From the NCBI RefSeq assembly GCF_000155615.1, contig NZ_DS989915.1, forward strand, positions 1,810,799 through 1,867,030: a stretch of DNA of 56,232 nucleotides. Direction: 5' to 3'. The position numbers and the translations under genes were made by a program. The stretch comes from Alcanivorax sp. DG881 (GTDB taxonomy: Bacteria; Pseudomonadota; Gammaproteobacteria; Pseudomonadales; Alcanivoracaceae). The stretch's first letter is position 1; each line of letters starts with the position of its first letter. Of the stretch, positions 18,078 through 26,427 are shown piece after piece. The notes under the pieces were generated by a model that was given only the letters and a program-made list of their open reading frames with translations, was not told the DNA's origin and did no database searches.

Positions 18078-18713
18078 ATGCTTCCCTTCCACGACTGGCT
18101 GTTGCTGGCCAGCATCTGTGCCCTGGGGGCCATGGCCCCCGGCATTAGCCTGGCGGTGGTGACCCGCCACACCCTACACGGAGGCCACCGGGCCGGCGCG
18201 ATCGCAGGCGTGACCCACGCCCTTGGCATCGGCATCTGGGCGGCGGCCACCGTCACCGGTATGGCCATCCTGTTCCACCGCTACCCGGTACTGGAGCAGC
18301 TTTTTTCCATGGCCGGGGCCCTGTTCCTGTTGTGGATGGCCTGGAAAAGCTGGCAGGCAGGCCGGGCGCCGCTGCCCCCCGCCGATTCAGGCGAGCGCAA
18401 CAGCGTGCTTCACGGCGCCGCCTGGGACGGATTCATGGTGGCTTTCCTCAACCCCAAGGTGGCCCTGTTTTTCCTCGCCGTGTTCAGCCAGTTTCTTGAA
18501 GCGGACATGAGCCACCTCGCCCGGGCCCAAATCGTACTCACCGCCATGTTTATCGATGGCGGCTGGTATGTGCTGGTGGCCATCCTGCTGGGACGCAGCC
18601 GCTTTCTGCCCTGGTTACGCGACCACCACCACTGGGTGGAGCGAGCCACCGCCGTGCTACTGGTGATCATCGCCGCCAGTGTGGTCATCAATTCACTGAT
18701 CCGAACCGCTTGA
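18078..18713 (+). CDS. LysE/RhtB-family exporter
   Basis: This 211-residue inner-membrane protein has about six hydrophobic segments. It shows the LysE signatures (GAMAPGISLAVVTRHTLHGGHRAGAIAGVTHALGIGIW at the N-terminus; WDGFMVAFLNPKVALFFLAVF in the middle). The family exports amino acids and homoserine lactones; the substrate is unknown. It lies inside the copper island between the two CueR-type promoters but has no metal-binding motif. Its stop overlaps the -35 region of the second operator, so it may be a passenger. Confidence 0.85.
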   Translation: MLPFHDWLLLASICALGAMAPGISLAVVTRHTLHGGHRAGAIAGVTHALGIGIWAAATVTGMAILFHRYPVLEQLFSMAGALFLLWMAWKSWQAGRAPLPPADSGERNSVLHGAAWDGFMVAFLNPKVALFFLAVFSQFLEADMSHLARAQIVLTAMFIDGGWYVLVAILLGRSRFLPWLRDHHHWVERATAVLLVIIAASVVINSLIRTA

Positions 18714-18740
18714 CCTTGGGGTTACCCCAAGGTCAATAAT
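18710..18740 (+). promoter_or_regulatory. Perfect-palindrome CueR/MerR-type operator-promoter
   Basis: TTGACCTTGGGGT and ACCCCAAGGTCAA are exact 13-bp arms around one central base (18710-18736). TTGACC acts as -35, AATAAT (18735-18740) as -10, and the spacer is 19 bp. This is the MerR-family architecture with CueR-like ACCTTG ends. It overlaps the end of the LysE gene and points at the His/Met-rich small gene and copA-copB. Confidence 0.9.
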
Positions 18741-18746
18741 GCAAGC

Positions 18747-19148
18747 ATGTCACGTGTATCGAGAAGACAATGCCGGGCGATGATCGCCACCTTGCTCGCC
18801 ACCACCCTGATGGTGGTGAGCAGCTTGCTGTCTGCCAATACACTCACCATGGCCATGTCCACGGCTACCGACAGCCCCATGACTCCCTCCTCCATGACAC
18901 ACTGTCACCACTCTGCCGACACGCCCAACGGTGACATGACCGCCGGCCACGACATGGCGCAGATGCAGGCCTGCGAAGGCAGCGACAGCTGCCAATGCAT
19001 CACCCTGTGCCAGATCACCGCTGCCAGTGACACTGCCTTCGTGGCAAATGCCTTTATCCCCTCGCCCCCCGGCACAGATTCCCTCATTACAACGATTCAC
19101 GCCGGCATCCACCGCCTGCCGTTACGCCCACCGTCCCTGTCTGTTTGA
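18747..19148 (+). CDS. Small secreted His/Met/Cys-rich copper-locus protein (CopL-like)
   Basis: This protein of up to 133 residues has an N-terminal hydrophobic segment (MIATLLATTLMVVSSLLSA) and a metal-ligand-rich middle (SMTHCHHSADTPNGDM, GHDMAQMQACEG, CQCITLCQ). It resembles short CopL or DUF2946-like proteins at the head of copper operons, which bind copper or affect its regulation; this is inferred from composition and position. The first ATG lies only 7 bp from the -10 box, so it would be almost leaderless. The Met at 18780 gives a cleaner signal peptide and is a good alternative start. Confidence 0.65.
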   Translation: MSRVSRRQCRAMIATLLATTLMVVSSLLSANTLTMAMSTATDSPMTPSSMTHCHHSADTPNGDMTAGHDMAQMQACEGSDSCQCITLCQITAASDTAFVANAFIPSPPGTDSLITTIHAGIHRLPLRPPSLSV

Positions 19149-19183
19149 GCTGATTTTTTTCTCAAACAAACAGGAGTATTCCA

Positions 19184-21121
19184 ATGAAAACGCAATCGCA
19201 GATTTCCCTGCCACGACGTCGTTTCGTGCAGGGCCTGGCACTGGGTGCCGCCGGGCTGGGGCTTGGCCTCAACGCCCGTCAACTACTGGCCAGCCAGGGC
19301 CATACCGGCGCCCCGACCCTCACCGGTGATACTTTTCACCTGACGCTGGGCGGAACCGACGTCAATATCACCGGTAAGACCCGCCCAGCCACCACCATTA
19401 ATGGCAGCATTCCCGGCCCGACCCTGCGCTGGAAAGAAGGAGACACCATCACCCTCAAGGTGACCAACCTGTTGCCTGAAACCAGCTCCATACACTGGCA
19501 CGGCATTCTGCTGCCCTTCCAGATGGACGGCGTGCCGGGATTGTCCTTCGATGGCATCGCCCCCGGCGAAACCTTTACCTATCGCTTTACCGTGAAACAA
19601 AGTGGCACCTACTGGTATCACAGCCATTCCGGCTTTCAGGAACAAACCGGAATCTATGGCGCCATCGTGATTGACCCTCGCGAGGCGGCCACACACACCG
19701 AAGCGCATTATCACGCGGACCGTGACGAAGTGATTCTGCTCTCTGACTGGAGCGATGAAGATCCTCAGCATATTTACGCCACACTGAAAAAACTCAGCCA
19801 TTACTACAATTTCAATGAGCGCACCGTATTCGACACGCTGAGTGATTTCCGCAACAAAGGGGTGATCGAAACGCTCAAGGACCGGCAAATGTGGAACAGC
19901 ATGCGCATGAGCCAGAGCGACCTGGCGGACGTGACCGGCTACACCTATACCTACCTGATGAACGGGCAAAGCCCCGCCAACAACTGGACCTGCCGATTCA
20001 AACCCGGCGAGCGCATCCGCCTGCGCTTCATCAACGCCAGTGCCATGACCTTCTTCGACATTCGCATTCCCGGCCTCGACATGACCGTGGTCGCCATGGA
20101 CGGCCAACCGGTAAACCCGGTGGATTTCCATGAATGCCGACTGGGCGTGGCAGAAACCCTGGATGTGATCGTGGCCCCGAAAGCCGATCAGGCCTACACC
20201 CTGTTCGCCCAGAGCATCGACCGCAGTGGCTTCGTGCGCGGTACGCTAACACCGGATGCCGCCCTCTCCGCTGCGGTGCCGGACATGGACGCGCCCCCGC
20301 CACTGGGCCACACCGAAATGGGCATGGGCGCCATGGACCATCAAGCGTCGGGTCATCAATCCATGGGGCATCAATCCATGAGTCATGGCGCCATGGACCA
20401 TGACGGCATGAAAATGGGGGATATGAAACACCACGGCACATCCCCTGCCCGCCCGGTTCCCTTTGCCGTGGACAGCAACAACCCTGATCTGCCGCCACGC
20501 GACAGCGCCATCGAACATCCTGCCAGTGAATTTGGCCCCGGCGTCGACATGCGCGCCATGGCGCCCGGCGACATGCTGGCCGACCCCGGCATTGGCCTGC
20601 GTGACCGGCCCTGGAAAGTGCTCACCTACGCCGACATGGAAACCCTCGGCAGCACCCCCGACAACCCCATCGACAGCCTTCAAGCGGACCGGGAAATCGT
20701 GCTGCATCTGACCGGCAACATGGACCGGTACATGTGGAGTTTTAACGGCATCAAGTTTGCCGATTCCGTACCGCTGGAACTGTTCCACCACGAGCGGGTG
20801 CGCATCACCCTGGTGAACGACACCATGATGACCCATCCCATTCATTTGCACGGACTATGGAGTGATCTGGAACTGGGTAACGGGAAACTGCTGCGCAAGC
20901 ACACCATCACCGTCAAACCCGGCGAAAAACTCAGCTATCTGGTGCGCGCCGATGCCCTCGGTCGCTGGGCCTATCACTGCCACCTGCTCTATCACATGGA
21001 GGCAGGCATGTTCCGGGAAGTGCGCGTCGTTGATGGCAGCACTACCCCTTCCATGCCAGATACACAGACACAGGGCCTGCACGATACACATGGCAAAGAT
21101 CATGGAGGGCACCGCTCATGA
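19184..21121 (+). CDS. copA: Periplasmic multicopper oxidase CopA (copper resistance)
   Basis: This 645-residue oxidase is exported by Tat (RRRFVQGLALGAAG) and oxidises or sequesters copper in the periplasm. The copper-ligand motifs of all three cupredoxin domains are present: HWHGILLP, YWYHSHSG, HPIHLHGLW and HCHLLYHMEAGMF. A Met/His-rich insert (about residues 380-420; repeats of HQSMGH and MDHDGMKMGDM) resembles the CopA/PcoA copper-binding repeats. CAGGAGT precedes the ATG. Its last codons overlap the copB start (ATGA). The gene name is shared with the ATPase, but the protein is unrelated. Confidence 0.95.
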   Translation: MKTQSQISLPRRRFVQGLALGAAGLGLGLNARQLLASQGHTGAPTLTGDTFHLTLGGTDVNITGKTRPATTINGSIPGPTLRWKEGDTITLKVTNLLPETSSIHWHGILLPFQMDGVPGLSFDGIAPGETFTYRFTVKQSGTYWYHSHSGFQEQTGIYGAIVIDPREAATHTEAHYHADRDEVILLSDWSDEDPQHIYATLKKLSHYYNFNERTVFDTLSDFRNKGVIETLKDRQMWNSMRMSQSDLADVTGYTYTYLMNGQSPANNWTCRFKPGERIRLRFINASAMTFFDIRIPGLDMTVVAMDGQPVNPVDFHECRLGVAETLDVIVAPKADQAYTLFAQSIDRSGFVRGTLTPDAALSAAVPDMDAPPPLGHTEMGMGAMDHQASGHQSMGHQSMSHGAMDHDGMKMGDMKHHGTSPARPVPFAVDSNNPDLPPRDSAIEHPASEFGPGVDMRAMAPGDMLADPGIGLRDRPWKVLTYADMETLGSTPDNPIDSLQADREIVLHLTGNMDRYMWSFNGIKFADSVPLELFHHERVRITLVNDTMMTHPIHLHGLWSDLELGNGKLLRKHTITVKPGEKLSYLVRADALGRWAYHCHLLYHMEAGMFREVRVVDGSTTPSMPDTQTQGLHDTHGKDHGGHRS

Positions 21122-21852
21122 AAACATTGATGACGCTCCTGGCAGGCAGCATCACACTGGCGGCCACCTCGCCAGCCCTGGCCATGAATAAAAACGAACC
21201 GCGTTTTACCCGTGTCATCGTCGACCAGCTGGAAGCCCGTGACAGCGACGAAGGCACCGTCATGGCCTGGGAAGCCAGCGGCTGGCATGGCGGCGACCTG
21301 AACAAGCTGTACTTCAGCACCGAAGGCGAACGGTTAATGGATCCGGAGCACGACGGTGAGGACGCCAGCACCGAGGCAGCAGAAACCCGCCTTGCCTGGA
21401 ACCGGGCCTTTGCTCCCTTCTGGGACTGGCAGCTGGGCGTACGGCGGGACTGGCAACCGGACGATCCCAACCGGGACTGGGCCAGCATCGGTGTTCAGGG
21501 CGCCGCGCCCTACCTCTTCGAAGTGGACGCCAACCTGTTTATCGGCGAAGAGGGCCTGACCAACCTGCGCCTGGAAGCCGAATACGAGTTGCTCCTGACG
21601 CAAAAGTGGATACTGGTTCCGGAGATCGAAGCCAACCTCTATGGCAAGGACGACCCGGAACTGGGTATCGGCGACGGGCTTGCCAGCCTGGAAGCCGGCC
21701 TGCGCCTGCGCTATGAAATTCGCCGGGAAATTGCGCCCTATATCGGGGTCAACTGGGAAAAACAGTACGGCGACACGGCGGACATGACACGGGCAGCCGG
21801 CGGAAAAACGGAAGAAGGCACCGTTGTTGCGGGCATCCGTTTCTGGTTCTAA
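21118..21852 (+). CDS. copB: Copper resistance protein B (outer membrane)
   Basis: This 244-residue beta-barrel protein has a Sec signal (MKTLMTLLAGSITLAATSPALA) and CopB/PcoB motifs: FTRVIVDQLEARDSDEGTVMAWEASGWHGGDLNKLYFSTEGE, SRAFAPFW-like NRAFAPFWDWQLGVR, and a C-terminal strand ending GIRFWF. It lacks the long Met/His-rich N-terminus of some CopB proteins. It is presumed to work with the oxidase CopA at the outer membrane. It is translationally coupled to copA. Confidence 0.93.
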   Translation: MKTLMTLLAGSITLAATSPALAMNKNEPRFTRVIVDQLEARDSDEGTVMAWEASGWHGGDLNKLYFSTEGERLMDPEHDGEDASTEAAETRLAWNRAFAPFWDWQLGVRRDWQPDDPNRDWASIGVQGAAPYLFEVDANLFIGEEGLTNLRLEAEYELLLTQKWILVPEIEANLYGKDDPELGIGDGLASLEAGLRLRYEIRREIAPYIGVNWEKQYGDTADMTRAAGGKTEEGTVVAGIRFWF

Positions 21853-21923
21853 TCTTGCCACGGATGTGCCCGGCCGCCATGGCCGGCGCATCCACCAATT
21901 CTTTCATTGTCAGGGAGAACACG

Positions 21924-22743
21924 ATGAAAACCGTCATTAGGGAACCTCTGAAAAACTCCTTACATGCTCAGTCGTTCAGGCTGGTTCACTATCTAGGCGC
22001 AATTTTGAAGGTGTATGTCGATCCATCGAGAAATTGCAACAACGAGTGTGGGCCAGCCTGAACGACCCGGAGGGCGAGGCCTGAAGCGCCCATCTGCTGC
22101 GCCTTGTCTCTAGGAAAGGGAACCACCCTGTCCGTCGAGGCAAGACACAACAGCTGCACGCTTCAGGTCTCGCTGAGCACGCAAGGAGTTTTTCAGAGGT
22201 TCCCTAACTCTGCTCGTTATCGCGCTGCTTGCCACCGCCATCATCGGCATCGTCATTGCCACAGGCAGCTACAATTTTGCGGCCGACGAACCGCACTGGA
22301 GCGTGACCGAGAAAATCATCGGTACCGCTCGCCACCGCTCCATTGACCTGCGAGCAAAACATATTCCGGTGCCCAACGACCTGGATGATCCGCAACGAAT
22401 TGGTCGGGGCGCAGAGCACTACCAGGCCATGTGCGTGGGCTGCCACCTGGCGCCGGGAATCGAGGAGAGCGAACTGCGTGAAGGCATGTATCCGCAACCG
22501 CCAGCATTGGCGGAACACGGGATTCATGATCCGAAAGGCGCCTATTGGGTCATCAAGCACGGCATCAAAATGAGCGGCATGCCCGCTTGGGGAAAAAGCC
22601 ACGACGAGCAAAGCCTGTGGGACATGGTGGCGTTACTCAGCGCCCTGCCCTCACTGAGCGAAAACGATTGGCAGGCACTACTGGACGACTCAGGCACAGC
22701 ACCCGCCGGCCAGGGGCACGGCGGTGCTGGCCATCATCACTGA
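21924..22743 (+). pseudogene. Membrane cytochrome c split by a MITE-like insertion
   Basis: The 3' part encodes a class I cytochrome c with the haem site AMCVGCHLAPG, the axial Met in KMSGMPAWG and a His-rich tail ending GHHH. A hydrophobic anchor (LLVIALLATAIIGIVIATG) precedes it, in frame, but no start codon remains. The original start ATG AAA ACC GTC, with ribosome site AGGGAG, lies at 21924, separated by the 265-bp element at 21940-22204. Joining the flanks with one TA leaves the frame off by one base, so a small extra change also occurred. A GTG at 22303 could give a leaderless, non-exported fragment. In intact loci this would be the third gene after copA-copB. Confidence 0.85.
21938..22206. 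mobile_element. MITE-like non-autonomous insertion (265 bp, TA flanks)
   Basis: The terminal inverted repeats begin GGGAACCTCTGAAAAACTCC and match at 30 of 32 positions, the first 22 without mismatch. TA dinucleotides flank both ends, consistent with a TA target duplication. A second internal inverted repeat (GTCGTTCAGGCTGG at 21971, its complement at 22053) forms an inner stem. No transposase fragment of useful length is seen. The parent transposase family is not assigned; TA duplications occur in IS630/mariner and in some IS5-group elements. The right end carries an outward AAGGAG. Confidence 0.88.
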
Positions 22744-22808
22744 AAACCATCGTCAACGGTAACCGTGCCCTTGATCATTTCATTACAACGACCAAGGGCA
22801 CTCACCAC

Positions 22809-23456
22809 CTAACCGGAGCAGTTGTCGTACTCGTCTGTTTCCAGGCTGCGCAGCTCGCCATTATTCTGAATCTGGATATCCAGGTCCCGCAGGTGTCCAT
22901 CACCGATACCGTAAATCCAGCCGTGAATGGTCAACGGCTGATCGCGACGCCAGGCTTCCTGAACCACGGTGGTGTTGGACACATTGATGACCTGGCGAGC
23001 CACATTCAGCTCACACATTTTGTCCACCCGCGCCTGGTCATCCGGCAGCTCGGCCAGGTTCTTGCGATTACGCAGGTACAATTCGCGCACCTGCCGCAGC
23101 CAGTTGTCGATCAGGCCATGGGGCACATCTTCCATGGCCGCCTTGATACCACCACAACCGTAATGACCCACCACCATGATGTGCTTCACCTTCAAGACAT
23201 CCACGGCGAATTGCAGCACTGACAGCAGGTTCAGGTCAGTGTGGTTGACCAGGTTCGCCACATTGCGATGAACAAACAGCTCACCGGGCATCATGCCTAC
23301 CACTTCGTTGGCTGGCACCCGGGAATCGGCACAACCGATCCACAGATATTCCGGGTTCTGCTGTTCACCCAGCGCCTTGAAGAAGCCGGGGTGGCGCTCT
23401 TCGATTTCGTGGCGCCATTTTTCATTGTTGGAAAACAGTTCAGGTAGGGATTTCAT
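22809..23456 (-). CDS. can: Beta-class carbonic anhydrase
   Basis: This 215-residue cytosolic zinc enzyme interconverts CO2 and bicarbonate. The zinc ligands are in GCADSRVPANEV (Cys, with the Asp-Arg dyad) and VVGHYGCGGIKAAM (His and Cys), as in E. coli Can. Length is normal for the family. It is followed by moaA on the same strand after a 54-bp gap containing ACGC-type heptads. A 9-bp dyad (GTGCCCTTG at 22765, complement at 22793) lies in the convergent gap with the cytochrome gene but has no T run. Confidence 0.95.
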   Translation of the reverse strand: MKSLPELFSNNEKWRHEIEERHPGFFKALGEQQNPEYLWIGCADSRVPANEVVGMMPGELFVHRNVANLVNHTDLNLLSVLQFAVDVLKVKHIMVVGHYGCGGIKAAMEDVPHGLIDNWLRQVRELYLRNRKNLAELPDDQARVDKMCELNVARQVINVSNTTVVQEAWRRDQPLTIHGWIYGIGDGHLRDLDIQIQNNGELRSLETDEYDNCSG

Positions 23457-23473
23457 GGTCTCTCGCTTTTTTA

Positions 23474-23508
23474 CGCAATCATGCTACACGCGGCACGCTA
23501 ACACGCCG
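23474..23508 (-). repeat. Imperfect heptad array, GCGTNNN family
   Basis: On the minus strand, units GCGTGTTA, GCGTGCC, GCGTGTA, GCATGATT and GCGTAAA follow each other with a 7-8 bp period. They fill the gap between moaA and can. It is related to the ACGCNNN arrays at 5.6 and 17.4 kb but less regular. Confidence 0.5.
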
Positions 23509-23510
23509 CC

Positions 23511-24524
23511 TTAACCACCGGTCATATTCATAAATCGTACCAATTGCTCACCCGGGGCCAGATTAAAGTCGTGCCGCTCCGGCTTGATGGCCATGGCATC
23601 AATGATCGCCTGGCGCAGGGGGGCATCATCCGTGGGGTGCGCCCGCAGTACCGCACGCAGGTCCACACTGTGTTCGTGGCCCAGGCACAGAAGCATACGG
23701 CCTTCGGCGGTAATTCTCACCCGGTTACACAAATGGCAAAAGTTTTGTGAGTGAGGAGAAATAAACCCGATGCGGCTATCACTGCCCGGCACCTGCCAGT
23801 AACGGGATGGCCCGCCGGTTTTTTCTGCCATGGGCACCAGCGTCAGTCGCCGGGAGAGCTGGTCGCGCAGCGCCTCGGAGGAGACGAACTCCAACGCCCG
23901 GTCATGTTCGCTGATGGCCCCCAACGGCATTTCCTCGATAAAGGAGATATCCAGCCCCTTCTCAATAGCAAAATCCACCAGCGCCGGCACCTCATCCTGA
24001 TTGCGCCCCCGCAGGATCACGCTGTTCAGCTTGATGCGGCGGAAGCCGGCATGGCGGGCCGCCTCGATCCCCGCCAGTACCTTGTGCAAATCGCCGGTGC
24101 GCGTGAGGGCGCGGAAGCGCTGCGGGTCCAGTGAATCCAGGCTGATATTGAGCCGATCCACCCCCGCCGCCTTCAGAGCCTGCGCGTGGCGGGGCAAGCC
24201 AGCGCCATTGGTGGTCATATTCAGTTCACGCAGGCCGTCAATGGCACCAATATCGTGCACTAACCGCGCCACATCCCGGCGCACCAGGGGCTCCCCACCG
24301 GTCAGGCGAATGCGCTTTACCCCCAGCTGCACCAGCACCCGTGCCAGCCGCCCCATCTCTTCCAGGGTCAGCACCTGGGCGCGGGGAACAAAGGTCATAT
24401 CCTCCGCCATGCAGTACACACAGCGGAAATCACAGCGGTCCGTCACCGACAAGCGCACGTAATCAATGGTGCGCCCGAAGCGGTCCTGCAGTACCGGATT
24501 GTCAGTGGAAGCATCAGCATTCAT
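23511..24524 (-). CDS. moaA: GTP 3',8-cyclase MoaA (molybdenum cofactor)
   Basis: This 337-residue radical-SAM enzyme catalyses the first step of molybdopterin synthesis with MoaC. The N-terminal cluster motif is [15 protein letters not shown] (CxxxCxxC), and the C-terminal second cluster is [18 protein letters not shown]. The chain ends in the functional Gly-Gly (MNMTGG). Together with moeA and moaB at 47.4-49.2 kb this window holds three cofactor genes, in separate places. It stands between slyD (divergent) and can (same strand). Confidence 0.96.
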   Translation of the reverse strand: MNADASTDNPVLQDRFGRTIDYVRLSVTDRCDFRCVYCMAEDMTFVPRAQVLTLEEMGRLARVLVQLGVKRIRLTGGEPLVRRDVARLVHDIGAIDGLRELNMTTNGAGLPRHAQALKAAGVDRLNISLDSLDPQRFRALTRTGDLHKVLAGIEAARHAGFRRIKLNSVILRGRNQDEVPALVDFAIEKGLDISFIEEMPLGAISEHDRALEFVSSEALRDQLSRRLTLVPMAEKTGGPSRYWQVPGSDSRIGFISPHSQNFCHLCNRVRITAEGRMLLCLGHEHSVDLRAVLRAHPTDDAPLRQAIIDAMAIKPERHDFNLAPGEQLVRFMNMTGG

Positions 24525-24727
24525 GCCGGTACTGTAGCAAATGCGGGGCCAACCCGGACAATCAGCCCCCCTTACGCCTGTCGGGCCAGCCCGGCTCCGG
24601 TTGGTCAGGCCCTTGCCGGTCTTGTTAGAATGTTTGCCGACCTGAATACAGGGCGCGATCAGGCCATGAAAAACGTCATGACCGCCACGCCTCTTATTCC
24701 GAATTCATCTACCCCTAAAGGGTTTCC

Positions 24728-25216
24728 ATGCAAATTTCTGAAAATGCCGTAGTGTCCATCCACTACACCCTGACCAACAACGCCGGTGAAACCATCGATT
24801 CTTCCGTCGAGCGTGGCGAGCCCCTGGCGTACCTGCACGGCGCTGGCAACATCATTCCGGGCCTGGAAAACGCTCTGGTCGGCAAGGCCGCCGGCGACAA
24901 GCTGGACGTCACCGTGACTCCGGAAGAAGGCTACGGCGAACGTCACGAGCAGCTGATTCAGCAAGTGCCGAAAACCGCCTTTGAAGGCAACGAAGACAAC
25001 CTGCAGCCGGGCATGCAGTTCCAGGCGCAGACCGAAGCCGGTCAGCGCGTCTTCACCATCACCGCCGTTGAAGGCGATGAAGTGACCGTCGATGGCAACC
25101 ACCCGCTGGCAGGTGAAACCCTGAACTTCGCCGTGGAAGTGACCGACGTGCGTGAAGCATCCGCCGAAGAAAAAGAGCACGGCCATGTACATGGTCCGGA
25201 AGGTCACGATCACTGA
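24728..25216 (+). CDS. slyD: FKBP-type peptidyl-prolyl isomerase SlyD
   Basis: This 162-residue cytosolic chaperone/isomerase has the FKBP core (VVSIHYTLTNNAGETIDSS, IIPGLENALVGK) with the inserted IF domain (about 70-125). Its short C-terminal tail HGHVHGPEGHDH can bind nickel or other metals but is shorter than the E. coli SlyD tail. It is monocistronic, with a terminator immediately after. Confidence 0.93.
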   Translation: MQISENAVVSIHYTLTNNAGETIDSSVERGEPLAYLHGAGNIIPGLENALVGKAAGDKLDVTVTPEEGYGERHEQLIQQVPKTAFEGNEDNLQPGMQFQAQTEAGQRVFTITAVEGDEVTVDGNHPLAGETLNFAVEVTDVREASAEEKEHGHVHGPEGHDH

Positions 25217-25239
25217 TCGCTGACGACTCGCAAGAAAAA

Positions 25240-25263
25240 GGCTCCTTCGGGAGCCTTTTTTTT
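25240..25263 (+). terminator. Rho-independent terminator of slyD
   Basis: GGCTCC-TTCG-GGAGCC is a six-pair stem with a stable tetraloop, followed by eight T residues. Repeat element B begins directly after the T run. Confidence 0.95.
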
Positions 25264-25500
25264 GGTTCATCGCGGAATTGAGTGATCAGCCAGCTTCAGA
25301 GCGTGTCGCATTGTCCCGCCCTGGCAACCGCTGGACGCCGGATGCCCCTCAAAGCAGGAGGCCCTAATAACGACAACCTCTCAGGCTATGGGGTTTTACG
25401 TCAGGCATCCGGCGTCCAGCGTTTGGCAAAGTGCCGGGTATTCGCGATAAACCCATCAAACGGCAAGTAGCGTATTATTCACTCTAATCCGCGAAGAACC
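25264..25500 (-). repeat. TIR-bounded intergenic element, copy B
   Basis: This 237-bp element has ends GGTTCATCGCGGAATTGAG and, complemented, GGTTCTTCGCGGATTAGAG. Over roughly 70-90 bp at each end it matches copy A (7966-8173) in inverted orientation. Examples are TTATCGCGAATACCC with GCACTTTGC, and GGCATCCGGCGTCCAGC with GTTGCCAGGGCGGGA. The centre differs and carries two facing GACGCCG-GATGCC heptad segments. T runs flank both ends. It separates slyD from murI. Confidence 0.78.
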
Positions 25501-25619
25501 TTTTTATGCCTCTCTGCGGCTGCAGCGTCCTTCATTGACCACGCCTGACCCAGGCGCACGCTCCTATACCTGCCCGTCTTGGTATATCCTTGGGCCTTCG
25601 TTTCCATCCGAATAGTCGT

Positions 25620-26411
25620 ATGACCCACCCCGGCCCCATTGGCATTTTTGACTCCGGCATCGGCGGCTTGTCTATCGCCCGCCGTATTCGCGAGCTGCTG
25701 CCCAACGAAAACCTGCTCTACGTGGCGGACTCCATCCACGCGCCCTACGGGGAAAAATCAGAGCACTACATTCAGCAGCGCTCCGATGCCATTACCCGGT
25801 TTCTCATGGAAAACGAGGCGAAAGCCATCGTGGTCGCCTGCAATACCGCTACCGTCTCTGCCATCCGGCAGCTGCGGGCCGATTACACCCTGCCCATCAT
25901 CGGCGTCGAGCCAGGCATCAAACCGGCGGCCCTGCAAAGCAAGAGTGGCGTTATCGGGGTACTGGCCACCAGCCAGACACTGAAGAGTGAGTCGTTCAAC
26001 AACCTGAGCCGGCTGTTCTCAGAAAACGTGCGCGTGGAAATCCAGCCCTGCCCCGGGCTGGTTGAACAGATCGAAGCGCTGGAGCTGGACAGCGAAGCGA
26101 CCCAAACCCTGGTCGCCCGCTATGTGCAGCCACTGATCCAGAAGGGAGCGGATCATATCGTCCTGGGCTGCACCCACTATGCGTTTCTGGCGCCGCTGAT
26201 TCGCCGGGCAGCGGGGGCCCACGTGGAAGTGGTTAATACCGATATGGCGGTAGCCCGCGAAACCGTGCGGCGACTGCAGATGCACAATTTGCTATCCGAT
26301 AGCCCACAAGCAGGCAGCGCCACGTTCTGGAGCAGCGCCGAACCGTCCCTGGCTCACCGGCAGCTCTCAGAGCTCTGGGGCGAACGACTCATCGTCCACC
26401 CCATGCGCTAG
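25620..26411 (+). CDS. murI: Glutamate racemase
   Basis: This 263-residue cytosolic enzyme makes D-glutamate for peptidoglycan. Both catalytic Cys motifs are present: VVACNTATVSAIR (Cys about 76) and IVLGCTHYAFLAP (Cys about 185), plus the N-terminal GIFDSGIGGLSIA. The ATG gives the family's usual N-terminus; a TTG ten codons earlier is rejected. It is convergent with the first DUF1254-type gene, only 16 bp apart. Confidence 0.95.
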   Translation: MTHPGPIGIFDSGIGGLSIARRIRELLPNENLLYVADSIHAPYGEKSEHYIQQRSDAITRFLMENEAKAIVVACNTATVSAIRQLRADYTLPIIGVEPGIKPAALQSKSGVIGVLATSQTLKSESFNNLSRLFSENVRVEIQPCPGLVEQIEALELDSEATQTLVARYVQPLIQKGADHIVLGCTHYAFLAPLIRRAAGAHVEVVNTDMAVARETVRRLQMHNLLSDSPQAGSATFWSSAEPSLAHRQLSELWGERLIVHPMR

Positions 26412-26427
26412 GGCGCCTCAAACAACG

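Noticed and set aside
22104-22346. Small frame inside the MITE running into the cytochrome gene
   Set aside because: It is out of frame with the cytochrome and consists of element sequence; no known transposase motif.
22765-22801. Terminator between the cytochrome c and carbonic anhydrase genes
   Set aside because: A 9-bp stem is present, but the loop is 19 nt and there is no T run on either strand.
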